Source of the DNA: a virus
Length of the DNA: 64,000 nt
Direction: 5' to 3' (one strand)
IMG/VR virus record: IMGVR_UViG_3300046499_000591
Span: 1-64,000 of that record
Part shown: positions 1-7,818 of the stretch, one piece after another
Position numbering within the stretch: the stretch's first letter is position 1
Layout of the letters: every line of letters begins with the position of its first letter
The notes under the pieces: generated by a model
Told to the model about the DNA's origin: nothing
Databases searched by the model: none
Seen by the model: only the letters and a program-made list of their open reading frames with translations
Position numbers and translations under genes: made by a program

Positions 1-860
1 GCGTCGGCCAGCGGGCCCAGGTGGCGTTCGGCGACGCTCTCGACCTCGCCGAAGCCGCCGCCCGCCAGGCCATGGACGACGCCGGCCTGCACCCCGGCGA
101 CGTCGACGCCATCATCACCAGCCACACAACCAGTTGGACCGTGCCCGGCCTCGACGTGCACCTCGTCGAACGCCTCGGCCTGCGTCCCACCGTGGCCCGC
201 ATGCCGCTGTCGACCCTCGCCTGCGCCGGCGGCGCCCAGGCCCTGGTGCGCGCCCTCTACTTCACGCAGGCCCGGCCCGCGGCCCGCGTCCTGGTCGTCG
301 TCGCCGAAACCCTCTCCACGATTTACCACCAGTCGGAGAGCAGCCCGCAGTCGATGATTTACCGGGCTCTGTTCGGTGACAGCGCCGCCGCCTGCATCGT
401 CACCGGCGTCACCGAAGCCACCGCCGGCGGCCTCCCGGCCGGCTTCATCGCGCTCACCCCGCTCGAGCTGGTCCTGCCCAACAGTCTTGACCGCTACTGG
501 GGCGCCATCGACGATGAGGGCCTGCACTTCGAGTCCACCAAGGCCGCGGCCCGCGCACCCGCCGACGCCCTGCCGTACATAACCGACTGGCTGGGTGACC
601 GAATGATCAATTGGGTTGTTGCTCACCCCGGCGGCCCGCGCATAATTGACGATGTGGTGGCGGGAGTTGGTCTAGATGCGGACAAGGACGGCCGCCACTC
701 TCACGCCTCCCTCACCGAGAACGGCAACCTAGGCGGCGGCGCAGTCCTCGACGTGCTGCGCCGCACCCACGATGACCCGCCCGCACCCGGAGCCCCCGGT
801 GTGCTGGTCGCCTTCGGCCCCGGCTTCAATGTCGCCGGCGTCTACGGCACCTGGGCATAA
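1..860 (+). CDS. Type III polyketide synthase (chalcone-synthase-like), 5' end cut by the window edge
   Basis: A homodimeric ketosynthase family that condenses an acyl-CoA starter with malonyl-CoA, without an acyl carrier protein. The frame is open to base 1, so the true start lies upstream; 279 residues follow the GTG at 21, against about 350 for a whole enzyme. All three catalytic positions are visible: Cys in LACAGG (codon 222-224), His in AHPGGP (624-626) and Asn in ENGNLGG (726-728). The family C-terminal signature appears as FGPGF near residue 270. The missing N-terminus holds no catalytic residue, so the enzyme could be functional. The starter unit cannot be predicted. It lies on the late-gene strand just before small genes and the phage methyltransferase, an unusual place for a secondary-metabolite enzyme. 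Confidence 0.9.
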   Translation, partial: VGQRAQVAFGDALDLAEAAARQAMDDAGLHPGDVDAIITSHTTSWTVPGLDVHLVERLGLRPTVARMPLSTLACAGGAQALVRALYFTQARPAARVLVVVAETLSTIYHQSESSPQSMIYRALFGDSAAACIVTGVTEATAGGLPAGFIALTPLELVLPNSLDRYWGAIDDEGLHFESTKAAARAPADALPYITDWLGDRMINWVVAHPGGPRIIDDVVAGVGLDADKDGRHSHASLTENGNLGGGAVLDVLRRTHDDPPAPGAPGVLVAFGPGFNVAGVYGTWA

Positions 861-906
861 ACCCCTCGCGTCCCCACCGCGTCCAGCCCCGAGGATCCCC
901 CTACCG

Positions 907-1677
907 ATGAGCATCTCCTCTCCGCAGGCAACCCGCAGACTCGCCCGTGACGGACGCGGTCACCTGACGCTGGTCCCCAGCCAAGACGACTCGGCCACCC
1001 CGGCTGACCCGGCGGACGACGACACCGACCGGCAGCCGGGCAAGCATGCCGACCAACACCGCAGGCCCACCCTCGCCGGCAGTGCCACCGTCCGCGCACT
1101 CATCGCCCTCGGAGCGCTCGCCTCGGCCCTCGGCATCCCGCTCGGCAAGCAGGCCGAGGCGTCGTTCACCATCCACATGCACGACCCCGCCATGCCCCTC
1201 GACCAGGCCGACACCCTCGTCCCCGACACCAACGACACCGTCGTCCCCGAGACCGCGCCGACCAAGACCGTCAACGCGACCGTCAACACGCCCCGGCTGA
1301 GCGCCGGGTACTGGACGCCCCCCGTGAAGCAGGTGGAGCCCGTCGTCTACAAGATGCGGTCTGCGGTCCCGGGGACCGGCCGGCACCGCAAGCCCACCCC
1401 GGCGATCCACACGTCCCGGGCGTCATCCGCCCCGGGTCGCGGCCGGCACCGCCGCACCACGCCCACCGCGCCCCCGTCCCGGCGGACGCTCCGCACGGGC
1501 GCAACCATCCAGGTCTCCGTGTCCGTGCCTGCACCCGTACACATGCACGGCTCCGGGCACGAGCACGAGCACGGGCACGAACACGGCCCCGGGCACGGGC
1601 ATGAGCGCGGGCACGGGCATGAGCGCGGGCACGAGCATGAGCGCGGGCACGAGCATGAGCGCATGCGCCTGTGCTGA
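907..1677 (+). CDS. Membrane-anchored protein with histidine-rich tail
   Basis: Family not recognised. From the ATG at 907 it has 256 residues: a charged N-terminal segment, one hydrophobic stretch (TVRALIALGALASALGIPLG, about residues 60-80), a Pro/Thr/Arg-rich middle, and a C-terminal run of Gly-His-Glu-His units with about 20 His in the last 45 residues. Such tails bind Zn, Ni or Co in other proteins, so metal binding is an inference. An in-frame start at 772 would overlap the PKS gene and lacks a ribosome site. The close spacing suggests co-transcription with the PKS gene. Confidence 0.6.
   Translation: MSISSPQATRRLARDGRGHLTLVPSQDDSATPADPADDDTDRQPGKHADQHRRPTLAGSATVRALIALGALASALGIPLGKQAEASFTIHMHDPAMPLDQADTLVPDTNDTVVPETAPTKTVNATVNTPRLSAGYWTPPVKQVEPVVYKMRSAVPGTGRHRKPTPAIHTSRASSAPGRGRHRRTTPTAPPSRRTLRTGATIQVSVSVPAPVHMHGSGHEHEHGHEHGPGHGHERGHGHERGHEHERGHEHERMRLC
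1555..1668 (+). repeat. Tandem repeat encoding Gly-His-Glu-His
   Basis: Short units built on GGGCACGAGCAT and GGGCATGAGCGC repeat about eight times with small changes and encode the His-rich tail of the preceding gene. The near-identity of adjacent units suggests expansion by slippage. Confidence 0.8.
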
Positions 1678-1735
1678 TTTGACTCCGAGCCCGTAGTGAA
1701 CCCACTATGTGCTCAGCTGAAATACATGTCACCGA

Positions 1736-1761
1736 GGGCCGCCCCGCACGGGCGGCCCTTT
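1736..1761 (+). terminator. Hairpin terminator
   Basis: Perfect 9-bp stem GGGCCGCCC / GGGCGGCCC with a 5-nt loop, followed by TTT. It follows the His-rich gene. Confidence 0.65.
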
Positions 1762-1789
1762 GGTGTTTCTCGGGGAGGTACCGCACCCG

Positions 1790-1990
1790 ATGCCGACGGC
1801 GTATCGCCCTGTCCTGCTGTCCCCCTCGGACGTCGCCCACCTCATCGGCAAGCCGGTGGGCACCGTGAAGCGGTGGGCACACGAGGGCCGCATCACCTCC
1901 CACGACGGCAGGTACGACTACCTCGAGGTCCGCGACGTCGCCACCGGCGACGTCAAGGTGCCACCGAGGCGCACCCTGGCCGCGGTCTAA
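1790..1990 (+). CDS. Small helix-turn-helix protein (MerR/excisionase-like)
   Basis: 66 residues from the ATG at 1790, preceded by GGGGAGG. The segment LSPSDVAHLIGKPVGTVKRW followed by AHEGRI fits the MerR/Xis winged helix in which a short helix-turn-helix reads DNA. It ends in a basic PPRRT tail. It could be an excisionase or a small regulator; no recombinase gene is adjacent to decide this. Confidence 0.6.
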   Translation: MPTAYRPVLLSPSDVAHLIGKPVGTVKRWAHEGRITSHDGRYDYLEVRDVATGDVKVPPRRTLAAV

Positions 1991-2009
1991 CCCCCGGCCC
2001 CCACAGACC

Positions 2010-2042
2010 GGCCCCGCGCGGACGCATGTTTCCGGCGGGGCC
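2010..2042 (+). terminator. GC-rich hairpin, possible terminator
   Basis: 8-bp stem GGCCCCGC / GCGGGGCC around a 17-nt loop, followed by TTAAA. It lies between two small genes. Confidence 0.4.
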
Positions 2043-2110
2043 TTAAACGTCGGCCGCCCGCATTGAGGGGTGCGCGGCGGCCGACCACCCTCACCCTCGG
2101 GAGCAGCCCC

Positions 2111-2302
2111 ATGTCGTCCCTTCCCGCCGGATACGCGCCGCGCGCCCCGCGCGCCGAGCGCCGCCGTGTCTCCCGCCGTACCGCACGCCAGCAGACCCGG
2201 GCCATGCACACCGTCCTGGGCACCACGCCGCGATACGAGCCGGCCCGCAACGACGGCTGCCCCGAGCACCACCGCGCGCTCCCGTGCAAGCGGTGCGTGT
2301 AG
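2111..2302 (+). CDS. Small basic protein with a C-terminal Cys/His cluster
   Basis: 63 residues from the ATG at 2111; not recognised. The N-terminal half is Arg-rich. The C-terminus has CPEHHRALPCKRC, a four-ligand pattern suited to one Zn ion, so nucleic-acid binding is possible. An in-frame upstream start at 2063 has no better ribosome site. Confidence 0.45.
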   Translation: MSSLPAGYAPRAPRAERRRVSRRTARQQTRAMHTVLGTTPRYEPARNDGCPEHHRALPCKRCV

Positions 2303-2352
2303 GGACGACCTCCCCCCACCACGACCTCGAACACCGCCACGGAGGCGCCACC

Positions 2353-2685
2353 ATGTCCCACCTCATCGACGAACTCCACGGCCTGGCGGAAGACCTCGAG
2401 GACGAAGGCCACAGCCTCGCCGGCCGTTTCCGCGACCTCGTCGACCGCGTCAAGGCCGACTTCGGGCACCTGATCGGCGGCGGCGAGAACGAACTCGACG
2501 CGTTCGTCACCCGCTTCGTCAGCACGCTCGCCCCGGAACTCGACCGACTCAAGACGCAGATCGTCGCTGACCTCGTCGTCGAACTCCAGAAGGCGAGTGC
2601 CGAGATCAAGGCCCTCGTCGACGTCTCCAAGCTCGCCGCGACGGCCCCCCCGGCCGACCCCGCGGCACCCGCAGCCCAGGTGTAG
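2353..2685 (+). CDS. Predicted helical protein, unknown function
   Basis: 110 residues from the ATG at 2353, after GGAGGCGCC. Most of the chain is an acidic heptad-like helix (about residues 3-95) with regular Leu/Val spacing, ending in an Ala/Pro tail. It resembles apolipophorin-type or coiled-coil helical proteins. No catalytic motif is visible. Confidence 0.5.
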   Translation: MSHLIDELHGLAEDLEDEGHSLAGRFRDLVDRVKADFGHLIGGGENELDAFVTRFVSTLAPELDRLKTQIVADLVVELQKASAEIKALVDVSKLAATAPPADPAAPAAQV

Positions 2686-2760
2686 GTAGAGCCCGCCCCG
2701 GCTCCCTCCCCGGCTGCACCCGGGCCCCGGCCGCCGACTCCCGGCCGGGGCCCGCCCCAA

Positions 2761-2831
2761 GGGCGCGTAGCTCAACGGGAGAGCAGCGGTCTCCAAAACC
2801 GTGAGTGCAGGTTCGATTCCTGCCGGGCCTG
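2761..2831 (+). tRNA. tRNA-Trp (anticodon CCA)
   Basis: Cloverleaf parts are visible: D stem GCTC/GAGC, anticodon stem GCGGT/ACCGT with loop CTCCAAA (anticodon CCA), and T stem GCAGG/CCTGC with loop TTCGATT. The acceptor stem pairs six of seven positions, with one G-U and one G-G mismatch. The CCA end is not encoded. A terminator follows at once. The mismatch leaves some doubt about full activity. Confidence 0.8.
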
Positions 2832-2846
2832 CCCCCGCATCACCCA

Positions 2847-2873
2847 CCCCGGTCCTCGTGGCCGGGGTTTTTT
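2847..2873 (+). terminator. Intrinsic terminator after the tRNA
   Basis: CCCCGG / CCGGGG stem-loop (2847-2867) followed directly by six T. It separates the tRNA from the methyltransferase gene. Confidence 0.8.
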
Positions 2874-2904
2874 CGTTGCCCCGACCCTCACGGGAGACCC
2901 GCAG

Positions 2905-4392
2905 ATGCCCGCCGTCTATGTCGAGACCCGTGAAGTTCCGCTCGATGAGCTGACCCACTTCGAAGGCAACGCCAAGCGAGGCGACGTCGAGGCCATCCGC
3001 GCCTCGATCCGCCGTAACGGCCAGTACCGCAGCCTCGTCGTGCGACGCATCGACAACGGGCCCCTGGTCGTCCTCGCCGGCAACCACACCATGCGCGCGC
3101 TCGGCGCCGAGGGCTACGAAACTGCCCGGTGCGAGATCGTCCTCTGTGACGACGACGAGGCCCGCCGCATCAACCTGGCGGACAACAAGTTGGCCGAGCT
3201 CGGCGGATACGACAACGACGCCCTCGCCGAACTCCTCTCCTACATGGACGGGGATTACGAGGGCACCGGCTACACCGACGACGACGTCATGAAGCTGATC
3301 ACCCCGCCGGACATCGACGACCTCACCGACGACGATGACGGGCCGGACGACGAGCCGGCCGATAACCCCTCCCTCGCGGACCGGTTCCTCATCCCGCCGT
3401 TCGACGTCCTCGACGCCCGCCAAGGCTGGTGGCGCACCCGTAAACGGCAGTGGCTCTCCCTCGGCATGCGTTCCGAGGTCGGGCGCGGCGACAACCTCGT
3501 CTTCGAGGGCATGGCCAAGGCCGACCCGAAGTACTACGACAAGAAGCGTGCCGTCGAGCAGGCCCTCGGCCGGCCGCTGACGAGCGCCGAGTTCGAGGCC
3601 GACCACTACGTACGCCCCGACGACGCCGTCGCCTCCGGCACGTCCGTGTTCGACCCCGTCGTGTGTGAACTGGCCTACCGATGGTTCTGCCCGCCGGCCG
3701 GCCAGATCCTCGACCCGTTCGCCGGCGGATCGGTCCGCGGCATCGTCGCCGGCATCCTCGGCCGCCCGTACCACGGCAACGACCTCCGGCCCGAGCAGGT
3801 CGAGAGCAACCGCGAGCAGCGCGACGAGTTCCAGAACCGCCGCATGCTCGCCGCCGACCCGTCCTGGTCCATCGGCGACAGCGCCGACTGGGTCAAGACC
3901 CTCGAGCCGAACAGCGCCGACATGGTGTTCACGTGCCCGCCGTACTACGACCTCGAGGAGTACTCGGACAACCCGGCCGACCTCTCCTCCATGTCCTACG
4001 ACGGCTTCGACGAGGCGTACGCGCGGATCATCGCTGGCGTCGCGAAGGCCCTGAAACCGAACCGGTTCGCCGTGTTCGTGACCGGTGACGCCCGCGACAA
4101 CCGCGGCGGCCTCCACGACCTCCGCGGCTCGACGATCCGCGCCGCGGTCGCCGCCGGCCTCACCTACGCGTCCGGCGCCGTCCTCGTCAGCCCGATCGGT
4201 ACGGCCGCCGTCATGGCCGGCCGCACGTTCACCGGCACCCGCGGCCTCGCCCGCACCCATCAAGACGTCCTCGTGTTCTGCAAGGGCAACCGGTCCGAGG
4301 CGGCGAAGGTGTGTGGTGACGTTGACGTCCACCTGCCCGACGGCGTCGAGGAAGCATTCGCCGCCGACGAGGAAGTCGCCGAAGCGGCTTGA
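2905..4392 (+). CDS. ParB-domain / DNA methyltransferase fusion
   Basis: 495 residues. Residues 1-125 are a ParB/sulfiredoxin-like domain (VPLDELTHFEGNAKRGD, then VLAGNHTMRALG, then NLADNKLAELGGYDND). Residues about 250-430 are an amino-methyltransferase: the target motif TCPPYYDLEEY at about 343 and the SAM-binding DPFAGG at about 270. This is an N4-cytosine or N6-adenine type enzyme. The fusion is common in actinophages, where it probably protects phage DNA from host restriction. No restriction enzyme lies nearby. Confidence 0.9.
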   Translation: MPAVYVETREVPLDELTHFEGNAKRGDVEAIRASIRRNGQYRSLVVRRIDNGPLVVLAGNHTMRALGAEGYETARCEIVLCDDDEARRINLADNKLAELGGYDNDALAELLSYMDGDYEGTGYTDDDVMKLITPPDIDDLTDDDDGPDDEPADNPSLADRFLIPPFDVLDARQGWWRTRKRQWLSLGMRSEVGRGDNLVFEGMAKADPKYYDKKRAVEQALGRPLTSAEFEADHYVRPDDAVASGTSVFDPVVCELAYRWFCPPAGQILDPFAGGSVRGIVAGILGRPYHGNDLRPEQVESNREQRDEFQNRRMLAADPSWSIGDSADWVKTLEPNSADMVFTCPPYYDLEEYSDNPADLSSMSYDGFDEAYARIIAGVAKALKPNRFAVFVTGDARDNRGGLHDLRGSTIRAAVAAGLTYASGAVLVSPIGTAAVMAGRTFTGTRGLARTHQDVLVFCKGNRSEAAKVCGDVDVHLPDGVEEAFAADEEVAEAA

Positions 4393-4416
4393 GAAGCCGT
4401 CCCGTTCTCCGCAAGC

Positions 4417-4432
4417 TGTAGCTACACGCAAG
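4417..4432 (+). promoter_or_regulatory. TGTAGCTACA palindrome, copy 1
   Basis: TGTAGCTACACGCAAG matches copies at 37272 and 40775. The core TGTAGCTACA is a perfect palindrome. It lies 22 bases upstream of the next gene. Probable operator; the regulator is unknown. Confidence 0.5.
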
Positions 4433-4453
4433 CGGCTGAACTGGGAGAACGCA

Positions 4454-4714
4454 ATGGGACTGGCTCGCGAACTGACGATGGGGACCCGGCGCCCCCGCGG
4501 TGGCGGCATCGCCGCTAACCCCGACTACGCCGCGCTGCGCCGCCTCACCCGGGCCGCCAGCCCGGACCTCGAGACCATGCGCACCATCCTGGACCGTGTC
4601 GGCGCCTCCCCGGCCCGTATGCGGTTCAAGGAGGGCGCCATCTACATCGAGGCGTGCGCCCGCTACCGGGCGCTTACCGGCCTCGAGTACGGGCCGGTCC
4701 TCGGCACCTACTGA
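4454..4714 (+). CDS. Small conserved-type protein before the terminase genes
   Basis: 86 residues from the ATG at 4454, chosen for the GGGAG 9 bases upstream; longer in-frame starts run inside the methyltransferase gene. The protein is basic at the N-terminus (TRRPRGGG) and helical after that, ending in a Tyr/Gly-rich stretch. Function not recognised. Confidence 0.6.
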   Translation: MGLARELTMGTRRPRGGGIAANPDYAALRRLTRAASPDLETMRTILDRVGASPARMRFKEGAIYIEACARYRALTGLEYGPVLGTY

Positions 4715-4728
4715 CCACCCGACACACC

Positions 4729-4771
4729 GCCTGCGGCCCGCACCCCGACACCGGGGGAGCGGGCCGCAGGC
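4729..4771 (+). terminator. Strong hairpin before the terminase operon
   Basis: 13-bp perfect stem GCCTGCGGCCCGC / GCGGGCCGCAGGC with a 17-nt loop. There is only a weak T run after it. Confidence 0.55.
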
Positions 4772-4801
4772 GTTCCCCGCCCTCCGAGGAGGTGGCCGGC
4801 C

Positions 4802-5116
4802 GTGGCCCACGACGAGCGCGCCGTCCAGGCCCTCACGCTCCGCCTTGCCGGCGTCGACTGGACCACCATCGCCGACAAACTCGGCTACGACGACGCCGCC
4901 GACGCCCTCGACGCCGCCACCGAGGCCGCCGACACCCAGTACGACGGCCTCCCCATGGACCCGCTCCGCGTCCTCGAGGTGCTGCGCTACGACCGGTTGC
5001 AGGCCGCCGTGTGGGGCGCCGCGATGAAGGGCGACCTCAACGCCGTCTCCGCCGTCCTCCAGATCGGTGACCGCCGCACCCGCGCCCTCCGCCTCAACCA
5101 GCGGAGCCGGGATTGA
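4802..5116 (+). CDS. Probable terminase small subunit
   Basis: 104 residues from the GTG at 4802, with GGAGGTGG upstream. An N-terminal helix-turn-helix (TLRLAGVDWTTIADKLGY) is followed by a helical region, LQAAVWGAAMKGDLNAVSAV then LQIGDRRTRAL, a pattern typical of actinophage small terminase proteins. The DNA-recognition role is inferred from this pattern and from its place just before the large subunit. Its end overlaps the next start by 4 bases. Confidence 0.7.
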   Translation: MAHDERAVQALTLRLAGVDWTTIADKLGYDDAADALDAATEAADTQYDGLPMDPLRVLEVLRYDRLQAAVWGAAMKGDLNAVSAVLQIGDRRTRALRLNQRSRD

Positions 5117-5703
5117 GCAGCATGCGCCCGGAGCACGCCGACGGCGACAAGCCGAAGTGTGGGGCGCGGAAACGACAAGGCGCCGCCGGCGAGACGTGCA
5201 CGTTCGTCGCCGGCTGGGGCACCGACCACGTCGGCTTCGGGCACTGCCGGCTCCACGGCGGCAACACCCGCACCCAACGCACCGCGGCCCGCGCGGAGAT
5301 GGTCGACAGCCAGGCCCGGAAGGTGCTCGCCACCCTCGACGTCTCCCCGGTCGGCGATCCGTTCGCCGCGCTGTCCCGCCTCGCCGGCCAGGTACTCGCC
5401 TGGCAAGAGGCGATCAGCGACATCGTCAACGGCCTCGGCGACCGCGTCCGCTACGAGGGCGCCGCCGGCTCCGAGCAACTCCGCGCCGAGATCGCCTTGT
5501 ACGAGCGTGCGATGGACCGCACCGGCCACGTCCTCGGCATGATCGCGAAACTCAACATCGAGGACCGCATGGCCCGGGTCACCGAGCGCCAGGCCGACGC
5601 CCTCGTCTCCGCCCTCGAGGCGGCCCTCGCCGCGGCCGGCATCACCGGCAACGCGGCCCACGAAGCCCGCCAGGCCGCCGCCCGCCACCTGCGCGCCGTA
5701 TAA
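5113..5703 (+). CDS. Zn-binding terminase-associated protein
   Basis: 196 residues from a TTG at 5113; an ATG at 5122 is the alternative. The N-terminus has a Cys/His cluster: CGARKRQGAAGETC, then GTDHVGFGHCRLHGG, which could hold one Zn. The rest is helical. Proteins of this pattern sit between the small and large terminase genes in many actinophages and may help DNA recognition. A similar Cys/His block occurs in the gene at 57746. Confidence 0.6.
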   Translation: MSSMRPEHADGDKPKCGARKRQGAAGETCTFVAGWGTDHVGFGHCRLHGGNTRTQRTAARAEMVDSQARKVLATLDVSPVGDPFAALSRLAGQVLAWQEAISDIVNGLGDRVRYEGAAGSEQLRAEIALYERAMDRTGHVLGMIAKLNIEDRMARVTERQADALVSALEAALAAAGITGNAAHEARQAAARHLRAV

Positions 5704-5763
5704 CCCCCACACCCCCTCGGAGCACCACGCGCAGCCCAGCAGCCCGGGAGGAGGCGACCCGAG

Positions 5764-7389
5764 GTGTCCAGCGACATGGACGCGCTCGCGATGGCCGCCG
5801 ACCGCCTGGAAGGGCGTAGCGCTGCCGCCGACCGCCACCCCACACCGCACGACCTCGCCCGCGCACTCGACCCGAAGGTCGTCCGTACGCCGGCGCTCGC
5901 CCTCCTCGACCAGAACCTCATGGACGTCGCCGAGGGCCGATGCCGGCGCCTCATCTGGACCATGCCCCCGCAGGAGGGAAAATCCCAGCGGGTGTCGCGA
6001 ACGTTCCCCGCGTGGATGCTCGCCCGGGACCCGGACAAGCGCATCGCCATCGCGTCGTACGAGGCGACCACCGCCCGCCGGTGGGGCCGCGCGATCCGTA
6101 ACGACATCCGCGACAACCGCGAGATCTTCGGCCTCGCCATCAGCGCCGACACGTCGTCGGCCCAGGAGTGGCAGATCCAGGACCACGCCGGCGGCGTCTA
6201 CTCCGTCGGTATCCAAGGCGCGCTCACCGGCCGGCCCGTCGACGTGCTGATCGTCGACGACCCGATCAAGGACCGCGCCCAGGCCGAGAGCCTGGTGTTC
6301 CGGCAGCGGGCATGGGACTTCTGGACCGACACCGCCCGCACCCGACTGGCGCCGGACGCCGTCGTGATCGTCGTCCTCACCCGCTGGCACGAGGACGACC
6401 TCGCCGGCCGCCTCCTCGCCCAAGACGTCCGCGGCGAGTGGCGGCACGTCAACATCCCCGCGGAGGCCGACCACAAGCCCGAGGAAGGGCAGACCGACCC
6501 CCTCGGCCGGCAGCCCGGCGAGTTCCTTCTTTCGGCCCGCGGCCGCACCCCGAAGGACTGGCAAGACACCCGGCACGACGTCGGCTCGAGGACGTGGACG
6601 AGCCTCTACCAAGGCCGGCCGGCCCCGCAGTCCGGCGACGTATGGAAACGCCACTGGTGGCGCCGCTACGGCACACCGATGTGGTCGCAGCACCCGGACC
6701 ACCCGGACGCGTACACGGTCGCCGAGTTCGACCAACTGATCATGTCGTGGGACATGACGTTCAAAGACACCAAGTCGAGTGACTACGTCGTCGGTCAGGT
6801 GTGGGCCCGCAAGGGCGCGAACGTCTACCTTCTCGACCAGGTCCGCAAACGGCTGTCGTTCACCGACACGTTGACCGCGTTCCAGGCCATGGTGAAGCGG
6901 TGGCCCCAGGCCACCGCCAAGCTCGTCGAGGACAAGGCCAACGGCACGGCGGTCATCAACACCCTGAAGTCGAAAATCCCCGGCATCATCGAGGTCACGC
7001 CGACCGAGAGCAAATACGCCCGCGCCAACGCGGTCGCCCCCGTCATCGAGGCCGGTAACGCGTTCCTCCCGGAGAAGGCCATCGGGCTGTTCGACCCGGA
7101 CGAACTCACCGACGAGGCCGCGGCGTTCCCGAACGCCACGCACGACGACCAGGTCGACGCGGCGTCCCAGGCCCTCGCCTATCTCCTCCTCGACCAGTCC
7201 GGCGCCCACGCATGGATCAGTCACTTCCGGGCCCTGGCCGAGGCCGGCCAGACCGACGACGAGCCGGCCGACGACACCCCGCCGGCCGACGACGCGTCAC
7301 CAGACCTCGACCCGTTCGACGCCATGTCGGAAGACCCGGCCGCCATCCGTAAGCGCATGCGTGACGCCCGCTTCCGGGACCAGCAATAA
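5764..7389 (+). CDS. terL: Terminase large subunit
   Basis: 541 residues. The ATPase that pumps DNA into the procapsid and the nuclease that cuts it. Walker A is the variant MPPQEGKSQ at residues 67-75 and Walker B is VDVLIVDDP ending near 164. The C-terminal RNase-H-like nuclease shows SWDMTFKDTKSSDY (Asp 330) and a later HDDQVDA (460-466). The length is normal for the family. It starts with GTG after GGGAGGAGG, 60 bases after the previous gene. Confidence 0.93.
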   Translation: MSSDMDALAMAADRLEGRSAAADRHPTPHDLARALDPKVVRTPALALLDQNLMDVAEGRCRRLIWTMPPQEGKSQRVSRTFPAWMLARDPDKRIAIASYEATTARRWGRAIRNDIRDNREIFGLAISADTSSAQEWQIQDHAGGVYSVGIQGALTGRPVDVLIVDDPIKDRAQAESLVFRQRAWDFWTDTARTRLAPDAVVIVVLTRWHEDDLAGRLLAQDVRGEWRHVNIPAEADHKPEEGQTDPLGRQPGEFLLSARGRTPKDWQDTRHDVGSRTWTSLYQGRPAPQSGDVWKRHWWRRYGTPMWSQHPDHPDAYTVAEFDQLIMSWDMTFKDTKSSDYVVGQVWARKGANVYLLDQVRKRLSFTDTLTAFQAMVKRWPQATAKLVEDKANGTAVINTLKSKIPGIIEVTPTESKYARANAVAPVIEAGNAFLPEKAIGLFDPDELTDEAAAFPNATHDDQVDAASQALAYLLLDQSGAHAWISHFRALAEAGQTDDEPADDTPPADDASPDLDPFDAMSEDPAAIRKRMRDARFRDQQ

Positions 7390-7409
7390 CCCCTCAAGGA
7401 GCCCCCGCG

Positions 7410-7607
7410 ATGGCGTCCCTCGCCCCCATCTCCATCGACTGCCCGGTCTGCCCGGACCAGGTGGACGTCCCGGTCAGGCAGATCGGCGGCGACGGCTGCA
7501 TCCACACCGTCGAGGTCGGCCACGACGACGACATCATCACGTTCGAAGTCGACCTCGCCGCGTGGCGCGAGCACATCGAGGCCGCCCATTCCCGGAGGAC
7601 GGCATGA
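7410..7607 (+). CDS. Small CxxC protein
   Basis: 65 residues with AAGGAG upstream of the ATG. The CPVC near the N-terminus and later His residues (HIEAAH) suggest a single Zn finger. Function unknown. The end overlaps the next start (ATGA). Confidence 0.55.
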   Translation: MASLAPISIDCPVCPDQVDVPVRQIGGDGCIHTVEVGHDDDIITFEVDLAAWREHIEAAHSRRTA

Positions 7608-7816
7608 GCGAGCAGGCCACGAAGGCGTCACACCGGTCCGCCGAGACGTACTTCGTCATCACGCGCGCCGACGGCACGGTCACCGACCTCGGCCTCGGCG
7701 TCTACTGGCACCGCAACCCCCTCCGTCGCCTCTGGTGGCGCGCCTGGGGCCAGCCCCGCTTCAACCGCCGCGTAGCAGCGGCGAACCGATCCGCGGCACG
7801 GGCCGCTAAGGAGTAG
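7604..7816 (+). CDS. Small basic protein, unknown
   Basis: 70 residues from the ATG that overlaps the previous stop. Tyr/Trp-rich in the middle (GVYWHRNPLRRLWWRAWGQ) with a basic helical tail. It lies in the late operon. No family recognised. Confidence 0.55.
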   Translation: MSEQATKASHRSAETYFVITRADGTVTDLGLGVYWHRNPLRRLWWRAWGQPRFNRRVAAANRSAARAAKE

Positions 7817-7818
7817 GA

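Noticed and set aside
1-860. FabH-type fatty acid ketosynthase
   Set aside because: The FGPGF ending and the ENGNLGG Asn motif fit the type III PKS (chalcone synthase) family better than FabH.
2905-4392. Part of a restriction-modification system
   Set aside because: No restriction endonuclease or specificity subunit is nearby, and ParB-methyltransferase fusions are common stand-alone phage genes.
1987-4509. 840-codon open frame on the minus strand opposite the methyltransferase
   Set aside because: In very GC-rich DNA the antisense of a real gene stays open. This one lies across the tRNA, two small genes and the methyltransferase, has no family motif and has Val/Gly/Ala/Asp-rich composition typical of a shadow frame. 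The same holds for other long frames opposite the late genes (for example 4987-7224, 11685-13661, 19446-21758, 22787-25102, 28434-30293).
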